Origin: Nesterenkonia haasae
GTDB lineage: Bacteria > Actinomycetota > Actinomycetes > Actinomycetales > Micrococcaceae
DNA: 64,000 bases
Direction of reading: 5' to 3'
Assembly (NCBI RefSeq): GCF_010119385.1
Contig: NZ_VFIE01000021.1
Coordinates: 62,001-126,000 of the forward strand
Made by a program: the position numbers and the translations under genes. The notes below the pieces were generated by a model. The model ran no database searches and was not told the DNA's origin. It saw nothing but the letters and a program-made list of their open reading frames with translations. Positions 35,033 through 44,478 of this stretch are shown piece by piece (the stretch's first letter is position 1; each line of letters begins with the position of its first letter).

Positions 35033-35203
35033 ATGTTCGAATGGGCTTTTCACTGGGGGATCTTCCTGTCGATCTTCTCGGTACTTTTTATGGTTCTCGG
35101 GGTGACGCTCACGATTTCGCTGCTGCTGCTTGCCCGAGATCCTGGCATGGGGGAGGGAAGCGGCCCCCGCTCGTCTCCGTCGCGAGCAGGTGATCTCAAG
35201 TAG
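35033..35203 (+). CDS. Small single-pass membrane protein, 56 residues
   Basis: An ATG-TAG frame begins MFEWAFHWGIFLSIF, contains one long hydrophobic helix (about residues 9-34) and ends in a polar tail with RDPGMGEGSG and SPSRAGD. GGAAGGGG sits 6 bases before the ATG, a strong ribosome-binding site. It starts 33 bases after the BON gene on the same strand, so both are likely co-transcribed. I do not recognise a family. As a product of the putative DevR-controlled unit it could act at the membrane during hypoxia or stress, which is inference. Confidence 0.6.
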   Translation: MFEWAFHWGIFLSIFSVLFMVLGVTLTISLLLLARDPGMGEGSGPRSSPSRAGDLK

Positions 35204-35311
35204 CTCGGGTCCTAGACGGGTGAACGAGTGTGAACCGTCGTAAGGTCCTCGTGCGTTCGGCTTATCCACAGGGCTGCGGCGTAGTTGTCGCTTGGCCGGT
35301 AGATTGGTGTC

Positions 35312-37279
35312 ATGGCAGGACTGATTCGGCGTGAGGACATTGACGCGGTACGCGAGCGCGCCGATCTGCGGGAAATTGTGGAGCAGTACGTCACTCTGAA
35401 GAAGGCCGGGATCGGCTCGTTCAAAGGCCTGTGCCCCTTCCACGACGAACGCACGCCCAGCTTCCACATCCGCCCGCAGGTGGGCAGCTACCACTGCTTC
35501 GGCTGTGGGGAGTCCGGGGATGTCATTGCGTTCCTCCAAGCCATGGAACACACCTCATTCCAAGAGACTGTGGAGCGTTTGGCACAGAAGTTCGGGATTG
35601 AGCTGCGTTACGAGGACGGCGGAACGGGGCCGGACAAGGCCGAGACCGGCAGGAGACAGCGCCTGTTGGATGCACACAAAATTGCCGATGAGTTCTATCA
35701 ACGCTGCCTCACCATCCCGGAGGCGCAGATCGGTCGGGACTTCCTCACCGGTCGCGGCTTCAGCCGTGTGCATGCTGAACACTACGGTGTGGGCTATGCG
35801 CCCAAGGGATGGGACAACCTGCTCGGACACCTGCGCGCCAAAGGTTTCCGGGATGACGAACTCCAGCACACCGGCATGTTCTCCGAGGGTCGCCGCGGCA
35901 TCTACGACCGATTCCGTGGCCGGCTCATGTGGCCGATCCGGGACATGACCGGCAACACTGTGGGCTTCGGCGGCCGTCGCCTCTACGAGGACGACCCAGG
36001 CCCCAAGTACCTCAACTCACCCGAGACCACCGTCTACAAGAAGTCTCAGGTGCTCTACGGAATTGAGCACGCCAAACGGAACATCGCCAAAAAACGACAG
36101 CTGGTGGTCGTCGAGGGTTATACCGATGTCATGGCCTGTCACATCGCTGGGGTGGACACCGCCGTGGCCACCTGCGGCACCGCCTTCGGTGAGGGGCACA
36201 TCAAGATCGCGCGCAGGCTGCTCTCCGACGACGGCACCCCCGCCGAGGTCGTGTTCACCTTTGATGGTGACGAGGCGGGGCAGCAGGCCGCGGTCAAAGC
36301 GTTCAACGAAGCCCACCAGTTCAATGCCCAGACGTTCATCGCCGTCGGTCCCGAGGGAATGGACCCATGCGATGTCCGCCAACACCGTGGCGACGAGGCG
36401 GTCCAAGCACTGGTGGAGGCAAAAACGCCTCTCGTGGAGTTCGTCATCCGCCGCCGACTACGCGAATGGGACCTCAGCGCGGTTGAGGGGCGCATTGGTG
36501 CCCTCCGTGCGGCTGCCCCGGTCGTCGCAGAGATCCGTGATGATTCCCTCCGTGCGGCCTATACCCGCGAACTCGCCGGGTGGCTAGGCACTGACGTAGA
36601 TGAGGTCAAGACCGCCGTGGGAGCATCACGCAGCGGGGGCGGCCGTCGCGGCGGGCCCGCACAGCAGAACACGACGACGTCCCAGCGGTCTCAGCAGCAC
36701 CACACGGCCGGAACCTCTCCACAGCGCAGAAACACACAAACGAGGCAGACAGACCGCGGGAGCCCCGAACCTCAAGGAGCAAGCGGCGTCGGCGGTTTCG
36801 CATTTCCTCGACCTGATACGCGGGACCCAGCGGTGATGATGGAGCGGCAGGCACTTGAGGTCATTCTGCAGCATCCCACGCGGCTGACTGCAGAGCAGTG
36901 GGAAGAGATATTCACCGTACGGTTCACCGCGCCTGCGCATCTGGCCGTTCATGACGGGATCAGAATCGCCGCCGCAGAGGCCTCCGATCCCAGAACCTGG
37001 GTGGAGACGGTGCGGCAAGAGGTGCCTGAGCCACTTCGCGGATTCGTCTCGGAGCTTGCGGTCACGTCGCTGCCGGCGAGGAATGAGGAACACCTGGACC
37101 GATACTGTCAGGAGATTCTCAACCGGCTCGTCGAGCTGAAGATCCAGCATGAGAAAGCGAACCTGCTGGGCCGGCTGCAGCGCATGGATCCGAGCGAATC
37201 ACCTCAGGAGTACCGTCAGGTGAATGCGGATCTGATGGAGCTGGAACGACGCCGCCGGACGCTCCGCAGCGCCGAATAG
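35312..37279 (+). CDS. dnaG: DNA primase
   Basis: The 655-residue DnaG synthesises RNA primers at the replication fork. The CHC2 zinc finger has Cys41, His44, Cys62 and Cys65. The catalytic core shows RLMWPIRDMTGNTVGFGGR, and the TOPRIM residues are in VVVEGYTDVMA and FDGDEAG. The C-terminal helicase-binding domain follows a low-complexity linker rich in Gln, Ser and Thr near residues 440-490. TAGATT (35300-35305) lies 6 bases before the ATG and no Shine-Dalgarno is seen, so it is probably leaderless. Confidence 0.95.
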   Translation: MAGLIRREDIDAVRERADLREIVEQYVTLKKAGIGSFKGLCPFHDERTPSFHIRPQVGSYHCFGCGESGDVIAFLQAMEHTSFQETVERLAQKFGIELRYEDGGTGPDKAETGRRQRLLDAHKIADEFYQRCLTIPEAQIGRDFLTGRGFSRVHAEHYGVGYAPKGWDNLLGHLRAKGFRDDELQHTGMFSEGRRGIYDRFRGRLMWPIRDMTGNTVGFGGRRLYEDDPGPKYLNSPETTVYKKSQVLYGIEHAKRNIAKKRQLVVVEGYTDVMACHIAGVDTAVATCGTAFGEGHIKIARRLLSDDGTPAEVVFTFDGDEAGQQAAVKAFNEAHQFNAQTFIAVGPEGMDPCDVRQHRGDEAVQALVEAKTPLVEFVIRRRLREWDLSAVEGRIGALRAAAPVVAEIRDDSLRAAYTRELAGWLGTDVDEVKTAVGASRSGGGRRGGPAQQNTTTSQRSQQHHTAGTSPQRRNTQTRQTDRGSPEPQGASGVGGFAFPRPDTRDPAVMMERQALEVILQHPTRLTAEQWEEIFTVRFTAPAHLAVHDGIRIAAAEASDPRTWVETVRQEVPEPLRGFVSELAVTSLPARNEEHLDRYCQEILNRLVELKIQHEKANLLGRLQRMDPSESPQEYRQVNADLMELERRRRTLRSAE

Positions 37280-37307
37280 GGCACGGTGAGCGGGCATATG
37301 ACGGGCA

Positions 37308-37805
37308 TCATTTGGCGATGTCTGCGGTGACGACGCCGAAGGCGTCAAACAGCTCAGCTGCTCCAACAAAGAGATTCAGACCTGGCTCACCAGCTCCCAT
37401 GCAGATCCGGTCCGCAATGGACTCATCGGCGAATACCGGCCAGCGCACATTGCCCTCGCCGAACGAGCCGAATGGGGTGATAGTGCCTGGACGGTAACCC
37501 GTGGCGTGGAACCCCTCGTCAGGTGCGGCCATTGACGCTTTCTTCACCCCCGCGACCCTGCGGAGCTTGGCCCAGTCGACCTGCTGATCACCACGGATGA
37601 GCACCAGAATATAGCTGTGTTCCCGTGCGGTTTGGGTGACTTTAGTCTTAGCGACCAAGGTCTTGACGATCTCCCGCGGCTCGATCCCAAGGTTCTGAGC
37701 GGCCTCCTCCAATGAGGTGGCGTGACCACGGTCCACGAACTCAATCTCCACACCATGGTGCCGCGCATCATCAAGCACCCGCTCACGTCCTGACGGCTCA
37801 GTCAT
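37308..37805 (-). CDS. YbaK/EbsC-type aminoacyl-tRNA deacylase
   Basis: The 165-residue YbaK-fold protein has SLEEAAQNLGIEPREIVKTL and the substrate-pocket Lys-containing AGVKKASMAAPDE. TGYRPGTITPFGSFG is the conserved GxxxGxxxPxG-like loop. Such proteins hydrolyse mischarged tRNAs, often Cys-tRNA-Pro. It is convergent with dnaG. TAAGCT lies 7 bases before the ATG on the minus strand, together with a GGAG, so either leaderless or Shine-Dalgarno initiation is possible. Confidence 0.88.
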   Translation of the reverse strand: MTEPSGRERVLDDARHHGVEIEFVDRGHATSLEEAAQNLGIEPREIVKTLVAKTKVTQTAREHSYILVLIRGDQQVDWAKLRRVAGVKKASMAAPDEGFHATGYRPGTITPFGSFGEGNVRWPVFADESIADRICMGAGEPGLNLFVGAAELFDAFGVVTADIAK

Positions 37806-37968
37806 GAACTCCAGCTTAGTTCAGCCTCTTCGCACACCAGGGTGGGGCGTGGGAAATCCATTCGCATGTCGTTCGGGACCTCCGACGATGCTGGCAGGGC
37901 CGTCTTCCTCTGTGCGACATTGCATGATTTCCCTTTAGCATCAAGAAATTGAAGCGATTTATTTACTG

Positions 37969-38003
37969 AGTGTCGTGCCTCACGTAACGTGATGCGCGAC
38001 ACT
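37969..38003. promoter_or_regulatory. 35-bp nested palindrome (operator) before the sugar-binding protein gene
   Basis: An inner perfect dyad TCACGT-A-ACGTGA (37980-37992) is enclosed by outer perfect arms AGTGTCG (37969-37975) and CGACACT (37997-38003), with 4-base gaps. The 1-base centre makes an RNA hairpin unlikely, so protein binding to DNA is the better explanation. It lies 63 bases before the start codon of the extracellular solute-binding protein. A LacI-, GntR- or ROK-type repressor is possible; none is encoded next to it. Confidence 0.6.
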
Positions 38004-38065
38004 CCAACAGGGCGCAAGACGGAACGCTCACCGGAGACTGGCGTTGGTTTCGACGAGGGAGTCGT

Positions 38066-39352
38066 ATGAAGATCACAAGTAACTTCAGCACCATTATTGC
38101 GGTGGCCGCCACCGGGGCGCTCGCACTCTCAGCGTGCGGAGGAGGGGACCCGGTCAGCGCTACAGAGGACGATTCGGTTGAGCTCCGCTTCTCCTACTGG
38201 GGTGGAGGTCTTCGTGTCGAGCAGACTGATGCCATCATCGAAGCGTTCGAGGCGGAGTATCCGCACATCTCGGTTTCCAGCGAATATGCCGACTTTGGTG
38301 GGCATTGGGATCAACTGGCCACGCAAACAGCCGGCGGCGATACCCCGGATATCATCCAAATGGACGATAAGTACCTACGTGAGTACGCCGACCGTGGGGT
38401 ACTTCTGGACTTGACCGACGTTGACGTATCTCAATTTGACGAAGACTCCGTAGATAACGGCCGCACAGAAAATGGTCTGTTCGGCATCACAACCGGGATC
38501 AACTCCCTGGCACTCGGCGCGAACCCCGATCTCTTTGAAGAGGCCGGCATAGCGATGCCCGATGACACCACCTGGACCTGGGATGACTTTGCCGAGCTCA
38601 CCGTAGAGCTCAATGCCAACCTTGACGGCGCCTACGCGACCAACGAAACAAACGAACCCGGCGGATTTCAGGTATGGCTGCGGCAGGAGGGGAAGCATCT
38701 CACTACAGAGCAAGGGGAACTAGGCTTCGAGGAGGAGGACCTCGCCGAGTACTACACCTATTGGTTAGACCTGCTTAATGATGGAGGTATGCCGGCAGCC
38801 GACACAATGTCGGAGAACCGCTCTGCAGATCCCGAGCAACAGCTCATCCACACCGGACGGGTAGCTCTGGCGCCGATGTGGACCAGTTCCCTGGCAGGCA
38901 TCTCCGAATCTGCAGGTGTGGACATGGAATTATTGCGCTTTCCCTCTAAGACGGGACAGGCGGAGGACAATGGTCTCTGGTACAAGTCGTCCATGTTCCT
39001 CTCCGGCGCGGCTTCGACCGACCATCCCGAAGAGGTGCAGCTCTTCATCGACTACGTCGTGAACGATCTTGATGCTGCCCTGCTTGGGTTGACAGACCGG
39101 GGCCTGCCCTCGAATCAAGAGGCTAGAGAAGCCGTCCTGGAGGCCATTGACGAACAGGACCTGAAATCTGCCGAGTTCATCGAAGAGATCGAGGATGAAC
39201 TCGCCGGACCAGAGCCCGTACCTGCCCTGGGATTCTCTGAGATCCAAAACCTGATGCTGCGCTACGAGGACGAACTGTACTTCGAGCGGATGGGGCCAGA
39301 TGAAGCCGCCAGCAGCGCCATGGCGGAGATGGAACTCGCCATTCAACAATGA
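38066..39352 (+). CDS. ABC sugar transporter substrate-binding lipoprotein (orphan)
   Basis: This 428-residue lipoprotein has signal MKITSNFSTIIAVAATGALA, the lipobox LSAC, and Cys24 as lipidation site. The mature part has the family 1 solute-binding fold (RFSYWGGG, DIIQMDDKYL, TWTWDDFAEL, WYKSSMFLSGAA), typical of sugar or oligosaccharide binders. RBS GAGGGAG precedes the ATG. No permease or ATPase gene accompanies it: the next gene is ppc, after a terminator. It must use a distant transporter or act only as a sensor. Its own palindrome suggests regulated expression. Substrate unknown. Confidence 0.88.
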   Translation: MKITSNFSTIIAVAATGALALSACGGGDPVSATEDDSVELRFSYWGGGLRVEQTDAIIEAFEAEYPHISVSSEYADFGGHWDQLATQTAGGDTPDIIQMDDKYLREYADRGVLLDLTDVDVSQFDEDSVDNGRTENGLFGITTGINSLALGANPDLFEEAGIAMPDDTTWTWDDFAELTVELNANLDGAYATNETNEPGGFQVWLRQEGKHLTTEQGELGFEEEDLAEYYTYWLDLLNDGGMPAADTMSENRSADPEQQLIHTGRVALAPMWTSSLAGISESAGVDMELLRFPSKTGQAEDNGLWYKSSMFLSGAASTDHPEEVQLFIDYVVNDLDAALLGLTDRGLPSNQEAREAVLEAIDEQDLKSAEFIEEIEDELAGPEPVPALGFSEIQNLMLRYEDELYFERMGPDEAASSAMAEMELAIQQ

Positions 39353-39372
39353 CGGGCGCATAGGGGCACATC

Positions 39373-39396
39373 GCTGGGGCCGAGGGGAGCCCCAGC
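39373..39396 (+). terminator. Probable intrinsic terminator after the solute-binding protein gene
   Basis: GCTGGGGC (39373-39380) and GCCCCAGC (39389-39396) form a perfect 8-bp GC stem with an 8-base loop, 20 bases after the stop codon. The following sequence is only moderately T-rich (TCTGTTCTGTAATTG). It separates the gene from ppc. Confidence 0.65.
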
Positions 39397-39515
39397 ACCA
39401 GTCTGTTCTGTAATTGCTTGATACGGTGTTGTCCACCGCACAACTCGCGTGACGATGGGGTCCCGCCTGGTTCCAAGCGTGCACCACGTTTGACGATCGA
39501 GGAGGACACTGCACC

Positions 39516-42194
39516 ATGACAGAGCGCACACTGGCAGCCGACCATTCCCGCCGAGCTGCAGAGCACGAAATTCCCGAAGCTATGCGCCACGACGTGGGGC
39601 TCCTGGGCGGCCTATTGGGTACGGTTCTGAGTGAATATGGTTCTGCGGGACTGCTAGAAGACGTCGAGAGTCTGCGCTCGCTGACCATCGCCGCAGCTGA
39701 GCAGGACTCAGAAGAGACACTGGCCAAGGCTGAAGAGTTCGTCGAAGGACTTAGCGCAGAGCGCGCCAAAGAAGTTGCCCGCGCCTTCACCTGTTATTTC
39801 CTGCTCGCCAACTTGTCTGAAGAGCAGCACCGGGTCCGCACCCTCCGTGCTCGTGACGGTGAACTGCCGCTTGAAGAGCAGAAGCCCTCTGACTCGGTGG
39901 CCGCCGCCTTCACGCACCTGGCTGACGAAGTCGGTCAGGAAGAAGCCGAACGCCGACTCAAAGAGCTGCGCTTCCACCCGGTGCTCACTGCCCACCCCAC
40001 CGAAGCCAGACGCAACGCGATCACCGCCAGTGTGCGGCGAATCGGCAACCTTCTCGACGAGCGGGACGACCCGCGTATGGGCGCAGCAGCCCAAGCGCGA
40101 AACACGCGGGACCTGATCGAAGAGATCGACAACATGTGGCGCACCGCCCAGCTTCGAGTCTCCAGCCCATCCCCATTGGACGAGGTCCGCACCGCACTAG
40201 GCGTCTTCGAGTCGTCTTTCTCCACGGTATTTACTGAGGCCTATCGGCGCATGGACGACTGGCTCCAGGGAGCAGACGCAGGCCGAGCAGCGCCTAAGGC
40301 GCCGGCTTTCATTCGGCTGGGATCTTGGATCGCGGGAGACCGTGACGGCAACCCCAATGTCACCGCATCCATCACCCGTCAGGCAGTAGGGCAAGCCGCT
40401 GACCGCATCCTAGGAAATCTTGAGGCACGCACCCGGACCGTAGGGCTCTCCCTCACACTGGACGATCGGTACACCCCACCCCAAGATGCCCTGCAGAAAC
40501 TGTGGAATCACCAGAAGCAGCTCTCCGAGGAACTTACCGAGGTGGCAGCCCAACACTCACCCGGTGAGCCGCACCGCCAGGTGCTGTTGGCGATCGCTGG
40601 CCGCGTCCAGGCCACCCGGGAACGCAACGCTGATCTCGCCTACCGGGTTCCTGAAGAACTGGTGGCCGAACTCAAAACAGTACAGGACTCACTGGTCGCT
40701 GCTGGCGCCGAGCGCGCAGCCTACGGTGAGCTCCAGGAGCTGATTTGGCAGGTTGAGACCTTCGGCTTCCACTTAGCAGAGCTGGAAGTGCGTCAACATT
40801 CCGCCGTTCATATCCAAACTCTCAAATGGCTGGACGCCCCGGACTCGGTGGAGAAGATGGCCGTTCCCGGTGAGGAAGTCCTGGAGACGTTCCGGGCCAT
40901 TGCCTCGCTTCAGCAGCGCTACGGTATCAACGCCGCTCGGCGGTACATCGTGTCCTTCACTCAGAGCGCGCAGAATCTCGCTGACGTGTACATCCTGGCG
41001 GAGAAGGCCCTCGGTGGGCCGGAACAGGCGCCAGTGCTGGATGTCATCCCGCTGTTTGAAACATACGACGACCTGCAGAATGCCCCCCGGATCCTTGAAG
41101 AAGCGCTCCAGAATCCGCACCTGCAGAAACGTCTGGAGGAAACGGACCGGCGCATGGAGGTCATGCTCGGATACTCGGACTCGTCCAAAGATGTTGGCCC
41201 GGTCGCGGCCACATTGGCGTTGTATCAGGCACAGGAGAGGATCGCGGCCTGGGCGGTGGAAAACAACATCCATCTCACTCAGTTCCACGGACGTGGCGGG
41301 GCGCTGGGCCGTGGCGGTGGTCCCGCCAACCGCGCCATCCTCGCCCAGCCTCCGCACTCGGTGGATCTTCGGTTCAAAGTCACCGAACAGGGTGAGGTCA
41401 TCGATGCCCGCTACGGCAACCCCGAGATCGCTCTGCGCCACATTGAGCAGGTGGCTGCGGCCACCCTCATGGCCAGCGCGCCATCCACCGAGAAGCGCAA
41501 TGCTGCGGCTGCTGAGAAGTACGCCGACTTGGCCACGCGGCTCGACGACGCTTCTCGCGCGCGCTTCCACAACCTCGTCAAGGCCGATGGGTTCGCTCCC
41601 TGGTTCGCCCAGGTCACCCCACAAGATGAGATTGGGCACCTGGCCATCGGTTCCCGGCCAGCCAAACGTGGATTGTCGGTGGAGTCGTTGGAGGACCTGC
41701 GCGCCATTCCGTGGAACTTCGCCTGGGGACAAGCCCGGATCAACCTCACTGGATGGTATGGGCTCGGCACCGCGCTGGAATCAGTAGGAGACCTCGATCT
41801 GTTGAAACAGGCCTACGCCGAGTGGCCGCTCTTCGCTGCAATGATCGACAATATCGAGATGTCCCTGGCCAAGACTGACGAGCGCATCGCTCAGCGCTAC
41901 TTGGCACTCGGAGACAGGGCCGAGTTGGCCGAGGCTGTGCTGGAAGAACTTCACCTGACCGAAAAGTGGGTACTGGCTATCACCGGCCAGGACCGGCTAC
42001 TTGCCGACCACCGGGTGTTGGGCCGTGCCGTGCAGCTGCGCAACCCCTATGTGGACGCCCTGAGTCTTATCCAGCTTCGCGCACTCCGCCGGCTTCGCTC
42101 GGGCGATCTGACCGATGAGCAGAGCCAGGACCCGCGCAACCTTCTGCTCATCACCCTCAAAGGAGTTGCAGCCGGTCTGCAGAACACTGGGTAG
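39516..42194 (+). CDS. ppc: Phosphoenolpyruvate carboxylase
   Basis: The 892-residue enzyme carboxylates PEP to oxaloacetate. Signature 1, LTAHPTEARR with the catalytic His, is near residues 153-162. GYSDSSKDVG is near 550, and signature 2 with FHGRGGALGRGGGP is near 588-601. The C-terminus ends in NTG, as in bacterial PEPCs. The ATG at 39516 has GAGGAGG upstream. It stands between the terminator of the sugar-binding gene and the prolyl oligopeptidase, which probably has its own promoter. Confidence 0.97.
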   Translation: MTERTLAADHSRRAAEHEIPEAMRHDVGLLGGLLGTVLSEYGSAGLLEDVESLRSLTIAAAEQDSEETLAKAEEFVEGLSAERAKEVARAFTCYFLLANLSEEQHRVRTLRARDGELPLEEQKPSDSVAAAFTHLADEVGQEEAERRLKELRFHPVLTAHPTEARRNAITASVRRIGNLLDERDDPRMGAAAQARNTRDLIEEIDNMWRTAQLRVSSPSPLDEVRTALGVFESSFSTVFTEAYRRMDDWLQGADAGRAAPKAPAFIRLGSWIAGDRDGNPNVTASITRQAVGQAADRILGNLEARTRTVGLSLTLDDRYTPPQDALQKLWNHQKQLSEELTEVAAQHSPGEPHRQVLLAIAGRVQATRERNADLAYRVPEELVAELKTVQDSLVAAGAERAAYGELQELIWQVETFGFHLAELEVRQHSAVHIQTLKWLDAPDSVEKMAVPGEEVLETFRAIASLQQRYGINAARRYIVSFTQSAQNLADVYILAEKALGGPEQAPVLDVIPLFETYDDLQNAPRILEEALQNPHLQKRLEETDRRMEVMLGYSDSSKDVGPVAATLALYQAQERIAAWAVENNIHLTQFHGRGGALGRGGGPANRAILAQPPHSVDLRFKVTEQGEVIDARYGNPEIALRHIEQVAAATLMASAPSTEKRNAAAAEKYADLATRLDDASRARFHNLVKADGFAPWFAQVTPQDEIGHLAIGSRPAKRGLSVESLEDLRAIPWNFAWGQARINLTGWYGLGTALESVGDLDLLKQAYAEWPLFAAMIDNIEMSLAKTDERIAQRYLALGDRAELAEAVLEELHLTEKWVLAITGQDRLLADHRVLGRAVQLRNPYVDALSLIQLRALRRLRSGDLTDEQSQDPRNLLLITLKGVAAGLQNTG

Positions 42195-42197
42195 GGT
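42192..42197 (+). promoter_or_regulatory. Leaderless-type -10 box of the prolyl oligopeptidase gene
   Basis: TAGGGT spans the ppc stop codon and lies 7 bases before the ATG at 42205. No Shine-Dalgarno is present. Confidence 0.45.
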
Positions 42198-42204
42198 TGA
42201 CTTC

Positions 42205-44403
42205 ATGATGCAACGCCTCATCGCAGCAGACAGTGACCCCTACCAGTGGCTAGAAGACGTGGAGGGGGAGGACGCGCTGGCGTGGGTTGAACAGCGCAAC
42301 CGGAAGGCCGAGGGCCAGCTCCAGGATGAGCAATACGACCCCCTGAAGGGCTCGCTACGGGAGATCCTCGATGCCTCAGACCGCATACCCGGTGTGACGG
42401 CGCGCGGGGAGTGGCTCTACAACTTCTGGACGGATGCAGAGCACCCGCAGGGACTCTGGAGGCGCACCACCCTCGACTCCTACAAGACCGATACCCCCGA
42501 ATGGGAGACCCTGCTCGACCTGGATGAGCTCTCCGCAGCAGAAGGCACCACGTGGGTGTGGCACGGAGCTGCAGTTCTCCGACCCGAACAAGCCTCAGAT
42601 GACGTCCCCGGCTACTCCCGGGCGCTGATTGACCTCTCACCTGGAGGATCTGATGCCGATGTCACCAGAGAGTTCGACCTCAACACGCGCTGCTTCATCA
42701 CCCCCGAGGACGGTGGTTTCTACCGGCCCCAGGGGAAAGGCGGGCTCAGCTGGATAGACGCAGATACGGTCTACTCCTCCACCGATCACGCTGGTCCCCA
42801 GGAGGACAGCCCAGTCACCAGCTCCGGGTACCCCCGGGTAGCTCGCCGATGGGTCCGCGGCACAGCACTGGAGGATGCCGAGGCCATCATCTCAGTGGCA
42901 GAAGATGACATGGTCGCATCCGCTGGTTATGACTCCACCCCGGGATTTGAGCGGCATCTGGCCACCCGTGTCCTGGGCTTCTACGATTCCGAGACGTACC
43001 TCATCGAGTACCACGAGCAGTCTCCCGGGTCCCTTGGCAGTGAACCTGCCCTCACGCTCACTCTCATCGACGTCCCCACAGACCTCAACGTGGGCTTCCA
43101 TCGTGATCTCATCTTCTTCGCCCCACGCACTGAGGCAACTGTCCGCGGCGTGGTGCTCCCCGCCGGGAGCCTCTACGTGGCTGACGCAGCAGAGTTTCTC
43201 CACGGCAGCGAGGACGACGCCAGCGTCGAGCAACTGACTGCCCTGTTCACACCCACTGAAGCCACGTCACTGCAAGGCATTACCGCCACTAGGAACCTCT
43301 TTGCCCTCACTGTTATGGAGGACGTCGTTGAGCATGTCGAAGCCCATTGGCGCGACGACAGCGGTGCTTGGCAATCCCGACGTGTGCTCAGCGATATCAC
43401 TGGGTCACTCTCGGTGGGCGCCTATGACTCCCGTGAGACTGACGACATTTGGATTACCGCGCAAGATTTCCTGACTCCCACCACCCGGTACCTCGGCACT
43501 CTGGCCCCGCTGCTGGAAGGGGAGCCGGAGACCTATGAACTCATCAAGCAGGCGCCAGAGCGATTCAACGCAGAGGGATTGGCGGCCGTTCAGAGCTTCG
43601 CCAGCAGCGCCGACGGGACCCGCATTCCCTACTTCCTGATCGGCCCCGCGGAGACCGTACAGTTCGCTGCAGATGGAGCCCCACGGGAGTCCATCGCAGG
43701 TCCGGAACCCCAACCCACACTCCTCTACGGCTATGGCGGATTCGAAATCTCCCAGAAGCCCGGATATCTTCCACTGGTGGGCAAGGCCTGGCTAGAGCGC
43801 GGAGGAGTATTCGCTCTGGCGAACATCCGTGGCGGTGGCGAGTACGGCCCCCGGTGGCATCAAGCCGCGCTGAAGGAGAACCGCAACAAGGCTTTTGAGG
43901 ATTTTGCAGCGGTGGCCCGGGACCTTGTCTCCAGCGGCGTCACGACCACCCAACAGCTGGCCTGCCGGGGCGGATCCAATGGTGGTCTCCTGACCGGAAA
44001 CATGCTCACCCAGTACCCTGACCTGTTCGGTGCGGTCGTCATCCAGGTGCCGTTGTTGGATATGAAACGCTACTCGCACTTGTTGGCGGGTGCCTCCTGG
44101 CGTGCAGAATATGGTGATCCTGACACGGCGGACTGGGAGTACATGCAGGCCTTCAGCCCCTACCACCTGCTCCAGGAGGACGCCGGCTACCCGCCCGTCC
44201 TGCTGACCACCAGCACCAAAGACGACCGAGTCCACCCCGGTCACGCGCGCAAGATGACCGCCGCCCTGGAGTCGGTGGCCGCGGATGTCACGTACTGGGA
44301 GAACACTCAAGGTGGGCACGGGGGAGCTGCGAACCCTGAACAACAGGCCACCATGAATGCGCTGATCTACCGTTTCCTGGCGCAACGTTTGGGTTTGGAC
44401 TGA
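42205..44403 (+). CDS. Prolyl oligopeptidase family serine peptidase (S9)
   Basis: The 732-residue cytosolic peptidase has an N-terminal seven-bladed propeller. The C-terminal hydrolase has YGYGGFEISQKPGY, NIRGGGEYGPRWHQA, nucleophile Ser591 in RGGSNGGLLTG, an Asp in TKDDRVHPGHARK and the catalytic His in GGHGGAANPEQ. Prolyl oligopeptidases cut short peptides after Pro; the sequence does not show the exact specificity. TAGGGT (42192-42197), spanning the ppc stop, lies 7 bases before the ATG and no Shine-Dalgarno is visible, so the start is probably leaderless. The longer frame inside ppc is not a real extension. Confidence 0.9.
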   Translation: MMQRLIAADSDPYQWLEDVEGEDALAWVEQRNRKAEGQLQDEQYDPLKGSLREILDASDRIPGVTARGEWLYNFWTDAEHPQGLWRRTTLDSYKTDTPEWETLLDLDELSAAEGTTWVWHGAAVLRPEQASDDVPGYSRALIDLSPGGSDADVTREFDLNTRCFITPEDGGFYRPQGKGGLSWIDADTVYSSTDHAGPQEDSPVTSSGYPRVARRWVRGTALEDAEAIISVAEDDMVASAGYDSTPGFERHLATRVLGFYDSETYLIEYHEQSPGSLGSEPALTLTLIDVPTDLNVGFHRDLIFFAPRTEATVRGVVLPAGSLYVADAAEFLHGSEDDASVEQLTALFTPTEATSLQGITATRNLFALTVMEDVVEHVEAHWRDDSGAWQSRRVLSDITGSLSVGAYDSRETDDIWITAQDFLTPTTRYLGTLAPLLEGEPETYELIKQAPERFNAEGLAAVQSFASSADGTRIPYFLIGPAETVQFAADGAPRESIAGPEPQPTLLYGYGGFEISQKPGYLPLVGKAWLERGGVFALANIRGGGEYGPRWHQAALKENRNKAFEDFAAVARDLVSSGVTTTQQLACRGGSNGGLLTGNMLTQYPDLFGAVVIQVPLLDMKRYSHLLAGASWRAEYGDPDTADWEYMQAFSPYHLLQEDAGYPPVLLTTSTKDDRVHPGHARKMTAALESVAADVTYWENTQGGHGGAANPEQQATMNALIYRFLAQRLGLD

Positions 44404-44478
44404 GGCCGACACACCAGGCAGATTGGGCCGCAAAGGTGTAAGATCTTGACGCACCGACGGTTCTGTTGAGAGGTACCT

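Noticed and set aside
38930-39790. 286-residue minus-strand frame over the end of the sugar-binding gene and start of ppc
   Set aside because: It crosses a terminator and two genes with strong homology on the other strand; no motif or ribosome-binding site.
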